Shown: in pieces, positions 45,651-59,688 of the stretch
Layout of the letters: the number at the start of each line of letters is the position of its first letter
Position numbering within the stretch: position 1 is the first letter of the stretch
NCBI GenBank assembly: GCA_021014325.1
Contig: JAJGQC010000683.1
Span: forward strand, 248,001-312,000
DNA from: Plazaster borealis
Taxonomy: Eukaryota > Echinodermata > Asteroidea > Forcipulatida > Labidiasteridae
Direction of reading: 5' to 3'
Length of the DNA: 64,000 nucleotides
Position numbers and translations under genes: made by a program
The notes under the pieces: model-generated
Seen by the model: the letters and a program-made list of their open reading frames with translations, nothing else
Told to the model about the DNA's origin: nothing
The model's database searches: none

Positions 45651-45826
45651 TAAGCGGTAGTAAAATGTACAATCAATACACAGAAAAATACAACCTGCCA
45701 GAAGTATAGAGAGGTCGCTCCTCTACGCCACAATACGCCACAGGGCGCTGCCAGCAACTCAAACACACCTCAATTGCGTTATGGGGGCGGACCCCCAAGA
45801 ATAATTCCACAATTTGTCAGTGCCAA

Positions 45827-45860
45827 ACACATGATCTTAGCCAAAAGGCCGAGAAGCGAT
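45827..45860 (-). pseudogene. U2 snRNA, 5' part (nt 1-34)
   Basis: Belongs with 39112-39256. It ends at ATGTGT, directly before the AGTA of the branch-pairing sequence. Confidence 0.92.
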
Positions 45861-46672
45861 ACTTACAAAAATTCTCTCAAGAACAATGCAGCCTCCGACA
45901 TGACACGAATCACACGAGATGCAATGGTGTCACAAGAGGGCGCTGTTACTTTTTTGACATCTCGCTGCACACGGGGAACATTCGGGGGGCGAAATATAGA
46001 TCAAATCTGACCAGATGCAAAGCAAGCACATGCCAGAAAACTGAAATACAACCATGTGTTAACGCATGCTATACGCAAGTACATGTGTATTCTAAGTTTA
46101 TGTTGACATTGTACAGTGTTGCCTGGGTGGGGAGTGTTCGTCGCGCGTTTGTTTATTTTTTAATTTTGCGCGCGTTAAGACAATGGCATTGTAAACGCGC
46201 AAAACACAACAATAGTACTCGCTCATTACGCATAACACTGTACATAGAAACAGCGTGACTGTACTGTGTGCAGGATACGTATACACACACACACACACAC
46301 ACACCGACATAGTCGCTACAGTACAGACGGTTCGCAACTTTTTAGGAGAAAGGTATACTGGAGAAATCAAAACAGCGGGATGGAGGAAAGAAAGGGGGAA
46401 AATAGAAAGATTATTATAATATAAATAGAGAATACAGCATCTCTCCGGACGTTATTTTCACATTGTTTAATCTTGAATCATTTTAGCAGTTTTTTAACTG
46501 GTAAGCAATGTCATCGCACCAAACTTTAATTTTCGCTTGTTCGTTCTGAATTTTTATTTATAAACCCGCTTGTTTATGTTTTGAAAGAAAAACCAATGGG
46601 ATGAAAATGGAGTCATATACCGAAAGAAAAGAAAGGAAATACATTTAATTACAAACGCAATCATGTTTAGAG

Positions 46673-46709
46673 TCTCTCTTTGGATTTATGTGGTGGCTCC
46701 GTAAGAGCC
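46673..46709 (-). promoter_or_regulatory. H2A 3' stem-loop (15-nt variant) and downstream element, unit D
   Basis: GGCTCTTACGGAGCC, then CCAAAGAGAGA. Confidence 0.85.
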
Positions 46710-46740
46710 GTTTGGTTTGGCAGTCTAGCAAGATCTAAAT

Positions 46741-47117
<377 letters not shown>

Positions 47118-47363
47118 GACTGTTGATATACTGAGCGAGCAAAACTGAAAAAACACACTGTGCGTTGGAGTTCTTGGGAATGACCCCGGGGACTGTCAGG
47201 GGGGTACTTATGGCGTTCTGGGGGATCCTCAATGCACCAATCAGGTTTCTCCTCGCATGGACGCGCCCGGGTTCAGCGGAGCATCCTCGGCGGGGTCGAC
47301 CAGCGGCAGCACGCACGCTGGTCGAGGAATAATTACTGTGGTGGTTCCACTAACCACGGAAAC

Positions 47364-47449
47364 AAAAAGAAGAAGAAGAAGAAGAAGAAGAAGAAGAAGA
47401 AGAAGAAGAAAAGGAAGAAGAAGAAGAACAACAACAACAACAACAAAAC
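47364..47449. repeat. (AAG)n(AAC)n microsatellite, unit D
   Basis: AAG run of about 45 bases, then the GGAAG step and AAC repeats. Confidence 0.95.
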
Positions 47450-47665
47450 CTAAGACAAATAATATCCCAAACTGACAAACACCAGCTTGTTTTGTGTATT
47501 TGTATTTTCCTTGATTTCTTTGTTTTTATTTATTAAGTAAACTTTGTTGTTGTTTTTGTTGTAGTATAGCAGTAAGGCGTCATGAAAACCAGCGCGCCCC
47601 CCCCCCCACCAATAAAATAAAAACAATAATAAAATAAATGAATAAAGTTAAAAAGGGCCACTTAC

Positions 47666-47767
47666 TCAACAATGTGCGCTTCCAAGTCCAATTTGTGGAC
47701 CCTCGCTTAATTAACTCGGTGTCACAGTTGCATCCAGAATGAAAGCCAAGCGTGGTGTTCAGACTAC
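47666..47767 (-). other. Exon-like segment in the H2A/H2B spacer, unit D copy
   Basis: As in unit A but with one change (GTGCGC for GTACGC on the plus strand) that is silent in the open frame (CGC for CGT, both Arg). Units D, E and F share it. Confidence 0.3.
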
Positions 47768-48009
47768 CTAAATAGAGAATAAATAAGAGGCTTTAATAAC
47801 TTATTAAAACACTGTTCATGTTCAAGATGATTCTGACTTGATATAATATTTACTTTACAAACGGAAAAAACCCTGTTTGTTTGAAGTAATTTTTATGCTT
47901 AATCCCCGGGTAATAATATATACTTGTTTAACCCTGTTGTTTTTTTGATTATTTTGTTTATAGGCGGAGGGATGGTTTGGGGACTCGACACGACACTTAT
48001 GTTATTAAA

Positions 48010-48046
48010 TCTCTCTTTGGGAAATGTGTTGGCTCTGAAAAGAGCC
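48010..48046 (-). promoter_or_regulatory. H2B 3' stem-loop and downstream element, unit D
   Basis: Canonical stem-loop and CCCAAAGAGAGA. Confidence 0.95.
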
Positions 48047-48075
48047 GTTTTGATTGCGCATGACCCCGGGCCAGC

Positions 48076-48444
48076 TTATTTTGAAGTTGTGTACTTGGTG
48101 ACCGCCTTGGTGCCCTCACTGACAGCGTGTTTGGCCAGCTCACCGGGAAGAAGGAGACGAACTGCAGTCTGAACCTCTCGGCTGGAGATGGTTGATTTCT
48201 TGTTGTAGTGCGCCAATCGAGAAGACTCGGCGGCAATGCGCTCGAAGATATCGTTGACGAAGCTGTTCATGATGGACATCGCCTTGCTCGAAATGCCCGT
48301 GTCGGGATGAACCTGCTTCATGACCTTGTAGATGTAAATTCCGTAGCTCTCCTTGCGGCGGCGTCGCCTCTTCTTGTCTGTGCGGAGTGGCCCCTTGGTA
48401 TTTCCTGCTTTCTTCTGTCCCTTTCCACTTGCTTTGGGAGGCAT
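48076..48444 (-). CDS. H2B: Histone H2B, unit D
   Basis: Complete, identical in protein to the other copies. In this unit H2B, H3 and H4 are all open and only H2A is affected. Confidence 0.97.
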   Translation of the reverse strand: MPPKASGKGQKKAGNTKGPLRTDKKRRRRRKESYGIYIYKVMKQVHPDTGISSKAMSIMNSFVNDIFERIAAESSRLAHYNKKSTISSREVQTAVRLLLPGELAKHAVSEGTKAVTKYTTSK

Positions 48445-48526
48445 GATGACTAGAGTGTTTACTTCAAGCGTACTGAACTGTTAGAGTAAATCAGACTGAT
48501 TGGATGGTACACCGGAGGACGTTCGG

Positions 48527-48533
48527 CTTTATA
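48527..48533 (-). promoter_or_regulatory. TATA box of H2B, unit D
   Basis: TATAAAG on the minus strand, 83 bases before the start codon. Confidence 0.6.
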
Positions 48534-49228
48534 CTGCGACTGGAGGATCCGGTGCCAGTGGGCATTGTTACAATTCGCGCCTTGCTCTGTGGGCAGTGAA
48601 GCGGTCTGGTGATTTTATAATAATTATTGTTCAGCCAGACCATCCGAAAAGTTCCCCCTTCACGCAGTTACTGTTGTTCTTATTCTTAATATAAACGAAA
48701 TATGGGAGTGTAATCGATGAAAAAGCATTAGAGTAAGTTGAGTAGTAAATAAATTAATGTGAGCCAAGCCCTTGAAGTGATACTCATTCAGTGTACCGAT
48801 TGTTTTCGAGAAGATAATTTATAAGGACCAAACCAAGACAATAGAATGCCAATCCCAAACACAGGATGGATAAAAATATAGTATCAATTTTCAAAAGACA
48901 ACGAATGAATGAATGAATGAATGGGCGAGCGGGGTGAAAGTCACCCACTGAAAAAGAAGAGGGGGGAGGGAGGGAGGTAGGTACAGAGAAAAAACTGTTA
49001 GGGGAAAAACTCTTATGATAACAGTTTACAGTTATAATAGGTCAAACTGCACACAGAGAAAATTCATCCCTTGGGGCCATATTTATCATAGGAAACTTGT
49101 TATCTATTTTACTATAGTTGAGGAGGCTTACTTATTTCATGGGATATCTTGTTTTGCTGCGTAGTTATGATTTATTATATTATTTAAGGAAATAAAACAG
49201 AGAACGATGACACTGGGCATGATTAAAA

Positions 49229-49266
49229 TCTCTTTCAAGAAGTGGTGGGTGGCTCTGAAAAGAGCC
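49229..49266 (-). promoter_or_regulatory. H3 3' stem-loop and downstream element, unit D
   Basis: Canonical stem-loop, then CTTGAAAGAGA. Confidence 0.95.
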
Positions 49267-49292
49267 GTTTTGTTTTGTAGAAACGAGTTTTC

Positions 49293-49712
<420 letters not shown>

Positions 49713-50457
49713 TTACTGTTTTCAAAGTTGTGGTCCAATTCCCGAGCAGCTCTTCTTAAAGGATTGGGATGTCCGTTGAAGGATCGCCTCTGACAAAGGC
49801 GGGGGGACGCGATTGGCCCAGTGGCCATGCCGGGCAATCCCGCCAGAACCGCTTGAGTGGTCATCATCGGGGCCCAATTTTTACATGGAGGTGCCTATAA
49901 GCACAGGGAAAAACGAAGCTAGCACAAAATGAACATGCTTAACAGAATACGGATACCGGCCCTATCATTATTGCCTCAGAAGAAACTTGTTGAGGGCGAA
50001 AAGAACAAGAGAGAGAGACCTTAAAAAAAAAAAAAGAATGCGGTAAGGTCTTTTAAACAGATACCACTATTTAACCAAAACAACTTGCTTGAAAAATACG
50101 CGACTTGTGAAAAAAAAAAACCACCAAGACAAGCAAACGAATAAAAGCCCGTTGCCCCCCCCCCCGCCCCTCTCCCAAAAACACAACTATTATAGACGGT
50201 TAGGTTTCCTTCCTTCGCTTGTAAACAAGAAATAGCTTTAGCTGCTAGACGTCTAACGTTCTGAATGGTTTGTAGTTTGTTTGTTTTTAACTTTTTATAC
50301 GATTGATGCCTGTTATGAACAGTGAGCGAGCGAGTGAGTGAGTGACCCAAAGTGTTTTGAACTTTATATAATTTGTTTTTAAACTTAATGTAAACAATAA
50401 TTTACGACAACAAATAAAAGGAGGAAGTGATTTTAGGAAACGAAAAGACAAGCTGTA

Positions 50458-50495
50458 TCTCTCTTTTTGAACTTGTGGTGGCTCTGAAAAGAGCC
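50458..50495 (-). promoter_or_regulatory. H4 3' stem-loop and downstream element, unit D
   Basis: Canonical stem-loop. The purine tract is one A shorter than in the other units. Confidence 0.95.
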
Positions 50496-50523
50496 GTTGT
50501 TTTCAATGTGGGACGGTTACTGC

Positions 50524-50880
<357 letters not shown>

Positions 50881-51036
50881 CTAGCTGACGAGAGCGAATG
50901 ACTCGACACCTGCCCAAGCTAGACTATTTTGTTCGGGCGTTGCGGACGTGAACGTCAGACAGAACCACCCATCCATGATTTGTTGACAAACAAAACAAAC
51001 TCGAAGACCAACTCAAAACCACAGTTGAATAACAAA

Positions 51037-51045
51037 CCTGACTTT
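51037..51045 (-). terminator. Candidate snRNA 3' box of U2
   Basis: AAAGTCAGG on the minus strand, 28 bases beyond the U2 3' end. It fits 8 of 9 positions of the AAARNNAGA half of the animal 3' box; the GTTT half is not clear. The same word follows every U2 copy. Confidence 0.35.
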
Positions 51046-51072
51046 TGTTTATTTATTTTCCCCCGGAGGGGA

Positions 51073-51261
51073 GTGTGGGCCGATCCCGGCAATAGTGCAA
51101 AACCGGGCCAACCCGTGGCCAGGACGGGGCAAGCCCCTCTTCCAAGGCCGATCATCAAAAATCAGATTAATATACTTGCTGCTCAATGAACAGCATTTCA
51201 GATATTATTCTGAAAAGAACAGATACTACACATGATCTTAGCCAAAAGGCCGAGAAGCGAT
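51073..51261 (-). ncRNA. U2: U2 snRNA, complete
   Basis: 189 bases. The 5' part (ATCGCTTCTCGGCCTTTTGGCTAAGATCA) is almost identical to vertebrate U2. GTAGTA at nt 33-38 is the sequence that pairs with the intron branch point. Stem-loop IIa/b follows, then a Sm site in GATTTTTGATG and two GC-rich 3' hairpins (one with GGGGCTTGCCCC). The 3' end is set by matching the C-C-C-A-C-A-C end to the vertebrate terminus and may be off by a few bases. U2 snRNP defines branch points in the spliceosome. It shares strand and unit with the S-phase histone genes but should use its own snRNA-type promoter and Integrator cleavage. Confidence 0.95.
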
Positions 51262-51694
51262 ACTTACAAAAATTCTCTCAAGAACAATGCAGCCTCCGAC
51301 ATGACACGGATCACACGAGATGCAATGGTGTCACAAGAGGGCGCTGTTACTTTTTTGACATCTCGCTGCACACGGGGAACATTCGGGGGGCGAAATATAG
51401 ATCAAATCTGACCAGATGCAAAGCAAGCACATGCCAGAAAACTGAAATACAACCATGTGTTAACGCATGCTATACGCAAGTACATGTGTATTCTAAGTTT
51501 ATGTTGACATTGTACAGTGTTGCCTGGGTGGGGAGTGTTCGTCGCGCGTTTGTTTATTTTTTAATTTTGCGCGCGTTAAGACAATGGCATTGTAAACGCG
51601 CAAAACACAACAATAGTACTCGCTCATTACGCATAACACTGTACATAGAAACAGCGTGACTGTACTGTGTGCAGGATACGTATACACACACACA

Positions 51695-51873
51695 CATGTA
51701 TGTGTAAGGTGTAAACCGAGGACTTCTCTTTGTTCTCCCATTGTTTGGAGATAGTTTTTTACAGCGACGTCCCCATTGGTTTTGTACACGAAATCAAAGC
51801 GAGGACGTCCTCGGTACACCTTTTCCCCGGATCCCTTTTGTTAAAGTCCTCGGTTTGAATGCGTAGACATGCC
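51695..51873. repeat. 179-bp insertion in the CA tract, unit E
   Basis: Lies between two halves of a CA microsatellite. AAGGTGTAAACCGAGGAC near its left end pairs with GTCCTCGGTACACCTT near 51806-51822. CGAGGACGTCCTCG is a perfect palindrome, and AAGTCCTCGGTTT recurs near the right end. The many inverted copies of CCGAGGAC suggest a small MITE or hairpin element. Confidence 0.75.
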
Positions 51874-52256
51874 CACACACACACACACCGACATAGTCGC
51901 TACAGTACAGACGGTTCGCAACTTTTTAGGAGAAAGGTATACTGGAGAAATCAAAACAGCGGGATGGAGGAAAGAAAGGGGGAAAATAGAAAGATTATTA
52001 TAATATAAATAGAGAATACAGCATCTCTCCGGACGTTATTTTCACATTGTTTAATCTTGAATCATTTTAGCAGTTTTTTAACTGGTAAGCAATGTCATCG
52101 CACCAAACTTTAATTTTCGCTTGTTCGTTCTGAATTTTTATTTATAAACCCGCTTGTTTATGTTTTGAAAGAAAAACCAATGGGATGAAAATGGAGTCAT
52201 ATACCGAAAGAAAAGAAAGGAAATACATTTAATTACAAACGCAATCATGTTTAGAG

Positions 52257-52293
52257 TCTCTCTTTGGATTTATGTGGTGGCTCCGTAAGAGCC
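52257..52293 (-). promoter_or_regulatory. H2A 3' stem-loop (15-nt variant) and downstream element, unit E
   Basis: GGCTCTTACGGAGCC, then CCAAAGAGAGA. Confidence 0.85.
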
Positions 52294-52324
52294 GTTTGGT
52301 TTGGCAGTCTAGCAAGATCTAAAT

Positions 52325-52701
<377 letters not shown>

Positions 52702-52948
52702 GACTGTTGATATACTGAGCGAGCAAAACTGAAAAAACACACTGTGCGTTGGAGTTCTTGGGAATGACCCCGGGGACTGTCAGGGGGGTACTTATGGCGT
52801 TCTGGGGGATCCTCAATGCACCAATCAGGTTTCTCCTCGCATGGACGCGCCCGGGTTCAGCGGAGCATCCTCGGCGGGGTCGACCAGCGGCAGCACGCAC
52901 GCTGGTCGAGGAATAATTACTGTGGTGGTTCCACTAACCACGGAAACA

Positions 52949-53027
52949 AAAAGAAGAAGAAGAAGAAGAAGAAGAAGAAGAAGAAGAAAAGGAAGAAGAA
53001 GAAGAACAACAACAACAACAACAAAAC
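52949..53027. repeat. (AAG)n(AAC)n microsatellite, unit E
   Basis: Same tract as in the other units, slightly shorter than in D. Confidence 0.95.
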
Positions 53028-53243
53028 CTAAGACAAATAATATCCCAAACTGACAAACACCAGCTTGTTTTGTGTATTTGTATTTTCCTTGATTTCTTTG
53101 TTTTTATTTATTAAGTAAACTTTGTTGTTGTTTTTGTTGTAGTATAGCAGTAAGGCGTCATGAAAACCAGCGCGCCCCCCCCCCCACCAATAAAATAAAA
53201 ACAATAATAAAATAAATGAATAAAGTTAAAAAGGGCCACTTAC

Positions 53244-53345
53244 TCAACAATGTGCGCTTCCAAGTCCAATTTGTGGACCCTCGCTTAATTAACTCGGTGT
53301 CACAGTTGCATCCAGAATGAAAGCCAAGCGTGGTGTTCAGACTAC
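53244..53345 (-). other. Exon-like segment in the H2A/H2B spacer, unit E copy
   Basis: Same as unit D. Confidence 0.3.
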
Positions 53346-53587
53346 CTAAATAGAGAATAAATAAGAGGCTTTAATAACTTATTAAAACACTGTTCATGTT
53401 CAAGATGATTCTGACTTGATATAATATTTACTTTACAAACGGAAAAAACCCTGTTTGTTTGAAGTAATTTTTATGCTTAATCCCCGGGTAATAATATATA
53501 CTTGTTTAACCCTGTTTAATTGTTGATTATTTTGTTTATAGGCGGAGGGATGGTTTGGGGACTCGACACGACACTTATGTTATTAAA

Positions 53588-53624
53588 TCTCTCTTTGGGA
53601 AATGTGTTGGCTCTGAAAAGAGCC
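53588..53624 (-). promoter_or_regulatory. H2B 3' stem-loop and downstream element, unit E
   Basis: Canonical stem-loop and CCCAAAGAGAGA. Confidence 0.95.
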
Positions 53625-53653
53625 GTTTTGATTGCGCATGACCCCGGGCCAGC

Positions 53654-54022
53654 TTATTTTGAAGTTGTGTACTTGGTGACCGCCTTGGTGCCCTCACTGA
53701 CAGCGTGTTTGGCCAGCTCACCGGGAAGAAGGAGACGAACTGCAGTCTGAACCTCTCGGCTGGAGATGGTTGATTTCTTGTTGTAGTGCGCCAATCGAGA
53801 AGACTCGGCGGCAATGCGCTCGAAGATATCGTTGACGAAGCTGTTCATGATGGACATCGCCTTGCTCGAAATGCCCGTGTCGGGATGAACCTGCTTCATG
53901 ACCTTGTAGATGTAAATTCCGTAGCTCTCCTTGCGGCGGCGTCGCCTCTTCTTGTCTGTGCGGAGTGGCCCCTTGGTATTTCCTGCTTTCTTCTGTCCCT
54001 TTCCACTTGCTTTGGGAGGCAT
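53654..54022 (-). CDS. H2B: Histone H2B, unit E
   Basis: Complete 122-residue copy, protein unchanged. It is the only clearly normal coding gene in this unit, since H2A and H4 have frameshifts and H3 carries a tail substitution. Confidence 0.97.
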   Translation of the reverse strand: MPPKASGKGQKKAGNTKGPLRTDKKRRRRRKESYGIYIYKVMKQVHPDTGISSKAMSIMNSFVNDIFERIAAESSRLAHYNKKSTISSREVQTAVRLLLPGELAKHAVSEGTKAVTKYTTSK

Positions 54023-54104
54023 GATGACTAGAGTGTTTACTTCAAGCGTACTGAACTGTTAGAGTAAATCAGACTGATTGGATGGTACACCGGAGGACGT
54101 TCGG

Positions 54105-54111
54105 CTTTATA
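54105..54111 (-). promoter_or_regulatory. TATA box of H2B, unit E
   Basis: TATAAAG on the minus strand, 83 bases before the start codon. Confidence 0.6.
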
Positions 54112-54806
54112 CTGCGACTGGAGGATCCGGTGCCAGTGGGCATTGTTACAATTCGCGCCTTGCTCTGTGGGCAGTGAAGCGGTCTGGTGATTTTATAATA
54201 ATTATTGTTCAGCCAGACCATCCGAAAAGTTCCCCCTTCACGCAGTTACTGTTGTTCTTATTCTTAATATAAACGAAATATGGGAGTGTAATCGATGAAA
54301 AAGCATTAGAGTAAGTTGAGTAGTAAAAAAATAATGTGAGCCAAGCCCTTGAAGTGATACTCATTCAGTGTACCGATTGTTTTCGAGAAGATAATTTATA
54401 AGGACCAAACCAAGACAATAGAATGCCAATCCCAAACACAGGATGGATAAAAATATAGTATCAATTTTCAAAAGACAACGAATGAATGAATGAATGAATG
54501 GGCGAGCGGGGTGAAAGTCACCCACTGAAAAAGAAGAGGGGGGGAGGGAGGGAGGTAGGTACAGAGAAAAAACTGTTAGGGGAAAAACTCTTATGATAAC
54601 AGTTTACAGTTATAATAGGTCAAACTGCACACAGAGAAAATTCATCCCTTGGGGCCATATTTATCATAGGAAACTTGTTATCTATTTTACTATAGTTGAG
54701 GAGGCTTACTTATTTCATGGGATATCTTGTTTTGCTGCGTAGTTATGATTTATTATATTATTTAAGGAAATAAAACAGAGAACGATGACACTGGGCATGA
54801 TTAAAA

Positions 54807-54844
54807 TCTCTTTCAAGAAGTGGTGGGTGGCTCTGAAAAGAGCC
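54807..54844 (-). promoter_or_regulatory. H3 3' stem-loop and downstream element, unit E
   Basis: Canonical stem-loop, then CTTGAAAGAGA. Confidence 0.95.
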
Positions 54845-54870
54845 GTTTTGTTTTGTAGAAACGAGTTTTC

Positions 54871-55290
<420 letters not shown>

Positions 55291-56035
55291 TTACTGTTTT
55301 CAAAGTTGTGGTCCAATTCCCGAGCAGCTCTTCTTAAAGGATTGGGATGTCCGTTGAAGGATCGCCTCTGACAAAGGCGGGGGGACGCGATTGGCCCAGT
55401 GGCCATGCCGGGCAATCCCGCCAGAACCGCTTGAGTGGTCATCATCGGGGCCCAATTTTTACATGGAGGTGCCTATAAGCACAGGGAAAAACGAAGCTAG
55501 CACAAAATGAACATGCTTAACAGAATACGGATACCGGCCCTATCATTATTGCCTCAGAAGAAACTTGTTGAGGGCGAAAAGAACAAGAGAGAGAGAAAGG
55601 AAAAAACAAAAAAGAATGCGGGATGGTCTTGTAAACATATACCACTATTTAACCAAAACAACTTGCTTTAAAAATACGCGACTTGTGAAAAAAAAAAACC
55701 ACCAAGACAAGCAAACGAATAAAAGCCCGTTGCCCCCCCCCCCGCCCCTCTCCCAAAAACACAACTATTATAGACGGTTAGGTTTCCTTCCTTCGCTTGT
55801 AAACAAGAAATAGCTTTAGCTGCTAGACGTCTAACGTTCTGAATGGTTTGTAGTTTGTTTGTTTTTAACTTTTTATACGATTGATGCCTGTTATGAACAG
55901 TGAGCGAGCGAGTGAGTGAGTGACCCAAAGTGTTTTGAACTTTATATAATTTGTTTTTAAACTTAATGTAAACAATAATTTACGACAACAAATAAAAGGA
56001 GGAAGTGATTTTAGGAAACGAAAAGACAAGCTGTA

Positions 56036-56074
56036 TCTCTCTTTTTTGAACTTGTGGTGGCTCTGAAAAGAGCC
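56036..56074 (-). promoter_or_regulatory. H4 3' stem-loop and downstream element, unit E
   Basis: Canonical stem-loop, then AAAAAAGAGAGA. Confidence 0.95.
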
Positions 56075-56102
56075 GTTGTTTTCAATGTGGGACGGTTACT
56101 GC

Positions 56103-56458
<356 letters not shown>

Positions 56459-56649
56459 CTAGCTGACGAGAGCGAATGACTCGACACCTGCCCAAGCTAG
56501 ACTATTTTGTTCGGGCGTTGCGGACGTGAACGTCAGACAGAACCACCCATCCATGATTTGTTGACAAACAAAACAAACTCGAAGACCAACTCAAAACCAC
56601 AGTTGAATAACAAACCTGACTTTTGTTTATTTATTTTCCCCGGAGGGGA

Positions 56650-56838
56650 GTGTGGGCCGATCCCGGCAATAGTGCAAAACCGGGCCAACCCGTGGCCAGG
56701 ACAGGGCAAGCCCCTCTTCCAAGGCCGATCATCAAAAATCAGATTAATATACTTGCTGCTCAATGAACAGCATTTCAGATATTATTCTGAAAAGAACAGA
56801 TACTACACATGATCTTAGCCAAAAGGCCGAGAAGCGAT
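56650..56838 (-). ncRNA. U2: U2 snRNA, complete, unit E
   Basis: 189 bases. It matches the copy at 51073-51261 apart from one base in the 3' hairpin region (AGGACAGGG for AGGACGGGG, + strand). GTAGTA and the Sm site are intact. Confidence 0.95.
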
Positions 56839-57271
56839 ACTTACAAAAATTCTCTCAAGAACAATGCAGCCTCCGACATGACACGGATCACACGAGATGC
56901 AATGGTGTCACAAGAGGGCGCTGTTACTTTTTTGACATCTCGCTGCACACGGGGAACATTCGGGGGGCGAAATATAGATCAAATCTGACCAGATGCAAAG
57001 CAAGCACATGCCAGAAAACTGAAATACAACCATGTGTTAACGCATGCTATACGCAAGTACATGTGTATTCTAAGTTTATGTTGACATTGTACAGTGTTGC
57101 CTGGGTGGGGAGTGTTCGTCGCGCGTTTGTTTATTTTTTAATTTTGCGCGCGTTAAGACAATGGCATTGTAAACGCGCAAAACACAACAATAGTACTCGC
57201 TCATTACGCATAACACTGTACATAGAAACAGCGTGACTGTACTGTGTGCAGGATACGTATACACACACACA

Positions 57272-57450
57272 CATGTATGTGTAAGGTGTAAACCGAGGAC
57301 TTCTCTTTGTTCTCCCATTGTTTGGAGATAGTTTTTTTCAGCGACGTCCCCATTGGTTTTGTACACGAAATCAAAGCGAGGACGTCCTCGGTACACCTTT
57401 TCCCCGGATCCCTTTTGTTAAAGTCCTCGGTTTGAATGCGTAGACATGCC
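57272..57450. repeat. 179-bp insertion in the CA tract, unit F
   Basis: Copy of the unit E insertion with one or two base differences (a T for A near 57338). Absent from units B, C, D and G. Confidence 0.75.
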
Positions 57451-57833
57451 CACACACACACACACCGACATAGTCGCTACAGTACAGACGGTTCGCAACT
57501 TTTTAGGAGAAAGGTATACTGGAGAAATCAAAACAGCGGGATGGAGGAAAGAAAGGGGGAAAATAGAAAGATTATTATAATATAAATAGAGAATACAGCA
57601 TCTCTCCGGACGTTATTTTCACATTGTTTAATCTTGAATCATTTTAGCAGTTTTTTAACTGGTAAGCAATGTCATCGCACCAAACTTTAATTTTCGCTTG
57701 TTCGTTCTGAATTTTTATTTATAAACCCGCTTGTTTATGTTTTGAAAGAAAAACCAATGGGATGAAAATGGAGTCATATACCGAAAGAAAAGAAAGGAAA
57801 TACATTTAATTACAAACGCAATCATGTTTAGAG

Positions 57834-57870
57834 TCTCTCTTTGGATTTATGTGGTGGCTCCGTAAGAGCC
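57834..57870 (-). promoter_or_regulatory. H2A 3' stem-loop (15-nt variant) and downstream element, unit F
   Basis: GGCTCTTACGGAGCC, then CCAAAGAGAGA. This copy follows an intact coding region. Confidence 0.85.
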
Positions 57871-57901
57871 GTTTGGTTTGGCAGTCTAGCAAGATCTAAA
57901 T

Positions 57902-58357
<456 letters not shown>

Positions 58358-58525
58358 TCAGGGGGGTACTTATGGCGTTCTGGGGGATCCTCAATGCACC
58401 AATCAGGTTTCTCCTCGCATGGACGCGCCCGGGTTCAGCGGAGCATCCTCGGCGGGGTCGACCAGCGGCAGCACGCACGCTGGTCGAGGAATAATTACTG
58501 TGGTGGTTCCACTAACCACGGAAAC

Positions 58526-58605
58526 AAAAAGAAGAAGAAGAAGAAGAAGAAGAAGAAGAAGAAGAAGAAAAGGAAGAAGAAGAAGAACAACAACAACAAC
58601 AAAAC
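58526..58605. repeat. (AAG)n(AAC)n microsatellite, unit F
   Basis: As in the other units, with one AAC repeat fewer. Confidence 0.95.
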
Positions 58606-58821
58606 CTAAGACAAATAATATCCCAAACTGACAAACACCAGCTTGTTTTGTGTATTTGTATTTTCCTTGATTTCTTTGTTTTTATTTATTAAGTAAACTT
58701 TGTTGTTGTTTTTGTTGTAGTATAGCAGTAAGGCGTCATGAAAACCAGCGCGCCCCCCCCCCCACCAATAAAATAAAAACAATAATAAAATAAATGAATA
58801 AAGTTAAAAAGGGCCACTTAC

Positions 58822-58923
58822 TCAACAATGTGCGCTTCCAAGTCCAATTTGTGGACCCTCGCTTAATTAACTCGGTGTCACAGTTGCATCCAGAATGAAA
58901 GCCAAGCGTGGTGTTCAGACTAC
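58822..58923 (-). other. Exon-like segment in the H2A/H2B spacer, unit F copy
   Basis: Same as units D and E. Confidence 0.3.
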
Positions 58924-59164
58924 CTAAATAGAGAATAAATAAGAGGCTTTAATAACTTATTAAAACACTGTTCATGTTCAAGATGATTCTGACTTGATAT
59001 AATATTTACTTTACAAACGGAAAAAACCCTGTTTGTTTGAAGTAATTTTTATGCTTAATCCCCGGGTAATAATATATACTTGTTTAACCCTGTTGTTTTT
59101 TGATTATTTTGTTTATAGGCGGAGGGATGGTTTGGGGACTCGACACGACACTTATGTTATTAAA

Positions 59165-59201
59165 TCTCTCTTTGGGAAATGTGTTGGCTCTGAAAAGAGC
59201 C
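59165..59201 (-). promoter_or_regulatory. H2B 3' stem-loop and downstream element, unit F
   Basis: Canonical stem-loop and CCCAAAGAGAGA. Confidence 0.95.
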
Positions 59202-59230
59202 GTTTTGATTGCGCATGACCCCGGGCCAGC

Positions 59231-59599
59231 TTATTTTGAAGTTGTGTACTTGGTGACCGCCTTGGTGCCCTCACTGACAGCGTGTTTGGCCAGCTCACCG
59301 GGAAGAAGGAGACGAACTGCAGTCTGAACCTCTCGGCTGGAGATGGTTGATTTCTTGTTGTAGTGCGCCAATCGAGAAGACTCGGCGGCAATGCGCTCGA
59401 AGATATCGTTGACGAAGCTGTTCATGATGGACATCGCCTTGCTCGAAATGCCCGTGTCGGGATGAACCTGCTTCATGACCTTGTAGATGTAAATTCCGTA
59501 GCTCTCCTTGCGGCGGCGTCGCCTCTTCTTGTCTGTGCGGAGTGGCCCCTTGGTATTTCCTGCTTTCTTCTGTCCCTTTCCACTTGCTTTGGGAGGCAT
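59231..59599 (-). CDS. H2B: Histone H2B, unit F
   Basis: Complete, with the same 122-residue protein. Next to the intact H2A of this unit it gives the only complete H2A/H2B pair in the window. Confidence 0.97.
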   Translation of the reverse strand: MPPKASGKGQKKAGNTKGPLRTDKKRRRRRKESYGIYIYKVMKQVHPDTGISSKAMSIMNSFVNDIFERIAAESSRLAHYNKKSTISSREVQTAVRLLLPGELAKHAVSEGTKAVTKYTTSK

Positions 59600-59681
59600 G
59601 ATGACTAGAGTGTTTACTTCAAGCGTACTGAACTGTTAGAGTAAATCAGACTGATTGGATGGTACACCGGAGGACGTTCGG

Positions 59682-59688
59682 CTTTATA
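59682..59688 (-). promoter_or_regulatory. TATA box of H2B, unit F
   Basis: TATAAAG on the minus strand, 83 bases before the start codon. Confidence 0.6.

Larger units (their letters stand above)
39258..45826 (-). mobile_element. Keno-like Tx1-clade non-LTR retrotransposon, both ORFs open, in U2
   Basis: 6.57 kb inserted at U2 nt 34/35 with at most one base of duplication. On the minus strand: a leader of about 709 bases with a 160-bp repeat, ORF1 (45117-43666), 56 bases, ORF2 (43609-40163), and a trailer of about 905 bases. APE endonuclease, CCHC ORF1 and a U2 target match Keno, the U2-specific lineage of the Tx1 clade (family knowledge). Nothing visible prevents activity. No poly(A) tail is seen. 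Confidence 0.85.

Noticed and set aside
51186..51659. 157-codon plus-strand frame over the U2 gene, seen again at 56763-57236
   Set aside because: It is antisense to U2 and its upstream region, changes length between units and has no recognisable domain.
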